Positions 22,228 through 23,326 of a stretch of 23,326 nt of DNA are shown in pieces. Source of the stretch: Bacillota bacterium (GTDB lineage: Bacteria; Bacillota; Clostridia; Oscillospirales; Acutalibacteraceae); NCBI GenBank assembly GCA_023460155.1, contig JAEWRF010000170.1, positions 1-23,326 on the forward strand. The letters are read 5' to 3'. The notes beneath the pieces were generated by a model. The model was not told where the DNA came from. It worked only from the letters and a program-made list of their open reading frames with translations, and did no database searches. A program made the translations under genes and the position numbers. The stretch's first letter is position 1. Every line of letters starts with the position of its first letter.

Positions 22228-22536
22228 CTACTCGTTGATGATCCGCAGCGCCGGGAGGAGGCGTTTGCAGCTCCCCGTGAGCGAATATTCCACATGGGGC
22301 GGGATGAGGCTAATCTCCTCGCGCCGGACTAAACCGTGCTCCTCCAGCCCCTGCAGCGCGCGCGTAAGCATGATATTGGTGACTCCGTCCAGCTGCCGCT
22401 TGAGCTCATTGTACCGCATGCTCTCCTGCGCGGAGAGCCGCCAGATAATCGGCAGCCGCCATTTTCCGCCGATGATGTCAAGGGCATACATAACACCGCA
22501 TTTTTTCTTCAGAGTACAGCGCTCCGTCTTTTCCAT
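22228..22536 (-). CDS. HxlR-family transcriptional regulator
   Basis: A winged-helix regulator of the HxlR/YodB group, many of which sense electrophiles or oxidants through an N-terminal cysteine. The 102-residue protein shows DIIGGKWRLPIIWRL at 20-34, the recognition region YNELKRQLDGVTNIMLTRALQGLEEHGLV at 42-70, and the wing PPHVEYSLT at 79-87; all are family hallmarks. Cys7 and Cys13 lie in the N-terminal arm, where the sensing cysteine usually is. ATG 22536 follows GAGGGGA. It is divergent from the nitroreductase gene and most likely represses it; a perfect palindrome overlaps the nitroreductase -10 box. Confidence 0.92.
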   Translation of the reverse strand: MEKTERCTLKKKCGVMYALDIIGGKWRLPIIWRLSAQESMRYNELKRQLDGVTNIMLTRALQGLEEHGLVRREEISLIPPHVEYSLTGSCKRLLPALRIINE

Positions 22537-22573
22537 AGCCGTCCCCTCATTTAAGGCACAAAAATGTGCGTAC

Positions 22574-22602
22574 TTGAAATTTTGTTTCCATCTTTTTATA
22601 CT
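22574..22602 (+). promoter_or_regulatory. sigma-A promoter of the nitroreductase gene
   Basis: TTGAAA (22574-22579), 17-bp spacer, TATACT (22597-22602), giving a start near 22609 and a leader of about 47 nt. Confidence 0.82.
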
Positions 22603-22609
22603 GAGTATA
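22597..22609. promoter_or_regulatory. candidate HxlR operator
   Basis: TATACT-G-AGTATA is a perfect palindrome that contains the -10 box of the nitroreductase promoter. Outer ACTTG (22573-22577) and CAAGT (22611-22615) are also inverted, framing the promoter. Binding here would block the nitroreductase promoter and could also affect the divergent hxlR transcript. Confidence 0.6.
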
Positions 22610-22655
22610 GCAAGTCAGGAATTCTTTGTAAAGGCATACCGGAAAGGGGATTTTT

Positions 22656-23180
22656 ATGGATTTTGAAAAACTTGCGCAGGAGCGCTATTCCGTGCGGAAA
22701 TTCAGCCCGAAAGAGGTGGAACGGGAAAAGCTCGATCGGATTCTGGAGGCGGGCCGTCTCGCTCCAACAGCCTGCAATAATCAGCCGCAGCGCATTCTTG
22801 TCATCAGCAGCGGCGATGCTCTTGAAAAGGTGCTCAAAAGCACGCATCACCATTTTGGAGCCCCGGTTATTCTTCTCATCTGCTATGATAAAGCCGTCAG
22901 CGCAAAACGCACCTATGACGGTATGGACTTCGGAGAAACCGACGCCGGCATTGTAACCACTCATATGATGCTCGAGGCCGCCGACCTCGGGCTCGGCACG
23001 ACCTGGATCGGCGGCTTTGACCCTAAGGTCGTGAGAAAGGAACTTGCGCTGCCGGAAAGCTATGTTCCGGTTGCTCTGCTGCCCGTGGGCTATCCCGCCG
23101 AGGATGCCAAGCCGAGTCCCCGACATTCCGAAAGGGAACCGCTCCAAAAGACGGTCTTCTGGAACAGTTTTGCTGAATAA
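22656..23180 (+). CDS. nitroreductase-family flavoprotein
   Basis: An FMN-dependent NAD(P)H oxidoreductase that reduces nitro compounds, quinones or related electrophiles. The 174-residue protein is the short form of the family. The FMN-phosphate motif ERYSVRKFS is at residues 9-17, APTACNNQP at 36-44, and the second flavin-binding region GLGTTWIGGF at about 112-121. An AAGGGG ribosome site stands 7 nt before ATG 22656. It is transcribed divergently from an HxlR regulator, an arrangement known for nitroreductase and azoreductase genes induced by quinones or diamide, so a detoxification role is likely. The true substrate is not shown by the sequence. A strong terminator follows the stop codon. 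Confidence 0.93.
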   Translation: MDFEKLAQERYSVRKFSPKEVEREKLDRILEAGRLAPTACNNQPQRILVISSGDALEKVLKSTHHHFGAPVILLICYDKAVSAKRTYDGMDFGETDAGIVTTHMMLEAADLGLGTTWIGGFDPKVVRKELALPESYVPVALLPVGYPAEDAKPSPRHSEREPLQKTVFWNSFAE

Positions 23181-23185
23181 AGCGT

Positions 23186-23228
23186 AAAAAATCAGCCCCG
23201 CAAAACTTTTTTGCGGGGCTGATTTTTT
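23186..23228. terminator. bidirectional terminator between convergent genes
   Basis: A 20-bp perfect stem (23186-23205 / 23209-23228, 3-nt loop) with A-run and T-run at its ends, between the nitroreductase stop and the stop of the minus-strand gene on the right. Confidence 0.95.
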
Positions 23229-23233
23229 AAAAT

Positions 23234-23326
23234 TTATTCGTTGATGATGTAAGGGATGGTAATTAAAGCGATATTTCTCCGCCTGACAAGGGAAAGGCGA
23301 AGCCGCATGGAAGTCTGGTTGTGCAG
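23234..23326 (-). CDS. C-terminal end of an unidentified protein (runs off the right edge)
   Basis: On the minus strand a frame is open from the window edge for 30 codons to a TAA at 23236-23234, ending MRLRLSLVRRRNIALITIP and YIINE. The short segment alternates basic and hydrophobic residues. It ends 5 nt from a terminator whose minus-strand side would serve it, which supports a real gene end here. The product cannot be recognised from 30 residues; the frame could also be chance. Confidence 0.5.
   Translation of the reverse strand: MHNQTSMRLRLSLVRRRNIALITIPYIINE

Noticed and set aside
1..23326. CRISPR arrays, tRNA or rRNA genes, insertion sequences and prophage genes
   Set aside because: I scanned for regularly spaced direct repeats, cloverleaf ends with TTCRANNC arms, and transposase or phage motifs, and found none that I can support.

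Overview
The window looks like a chromosomal stretch from a moderately GC-rich, low-GC-phylum anaerobe: a Bacillota member of the Clostridia, most like the Oscillospiraceae/Ruminococcaceae group. The clues are strong AGGAGG-type ribosome sites, TTGaca-17-TATAAT promoters, TTG and GTG starts, a lipoprotein-type peptide-binding protein, an RpoN of the Gram-positive length, and small acidic proteins of a kind I associate with Clostridia. This is inference from style and families, since no rRNA is present. I see no tRNA, rRNA, insertion sequence, prophage gene or CRISPR array.

Layout. 1-185: 5' part of an HsmA-type membrane protein gene (minus). 186-519: non-coding, with a 14-bp perfect inverted repeat. 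520-946: two small unknown genes (plus), ended by a strong hairpin shared with the convergent operon GNAT acetyltransferase - aldose epimerase (minus, 2425-1003). 2612-4618: hypA, then rpoN (plus), each with its own promoter. 4714-6123: secreted GH18 glycosidase. 6520-6128: YaeR-type VOC metalloprotein (minus). 6738-7562: uppP. 13240-7644: five-gene peptide (Opp/Dpp) ABC importer, transcribed leftwards in the order binding protein, permease B, permease C, ATPase D, ATPase F. 13519-14991: a divergent SxxK serine hydrolase. 16334-15251: Lrp-type regulator plus LysE-type exporter. 18556-16559: a secreted 665-residue protein made of about seven divergent ~85-residue repeats. 18959-20677: chemoreceptor. 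20849-22162: GH13 alpha-glucan hydrolase. 22228-23180: HxlR regulator divergent from a nitroreductase. 23234 to the right edge: C-terminus of an unidentified minus-strand gene.

How the genes may work together. Several concern the cell envelope and nutrient recovery: the GH18 enzyme, the undecaprenyl-pyrophosphate phosphatase, the peptide importer and the cytosolic SxxK hydrolase that could act on imported peptides. Regulator-target pairs are plain for Lrp/LysE and HxlR/nitroreductase, each with a dyad at the promoter. The most striking regulatory signal is a near-perfect flagellar-type sigma-28 (SigD/FliA) promoter between the chemoreceptor gene and the GH13 gene, which would place a cytoplasmic glucan hydrolase in the motility regulon. 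The least explained protein is the 665-residue repeat protein, divergent from the chemoreceptor.
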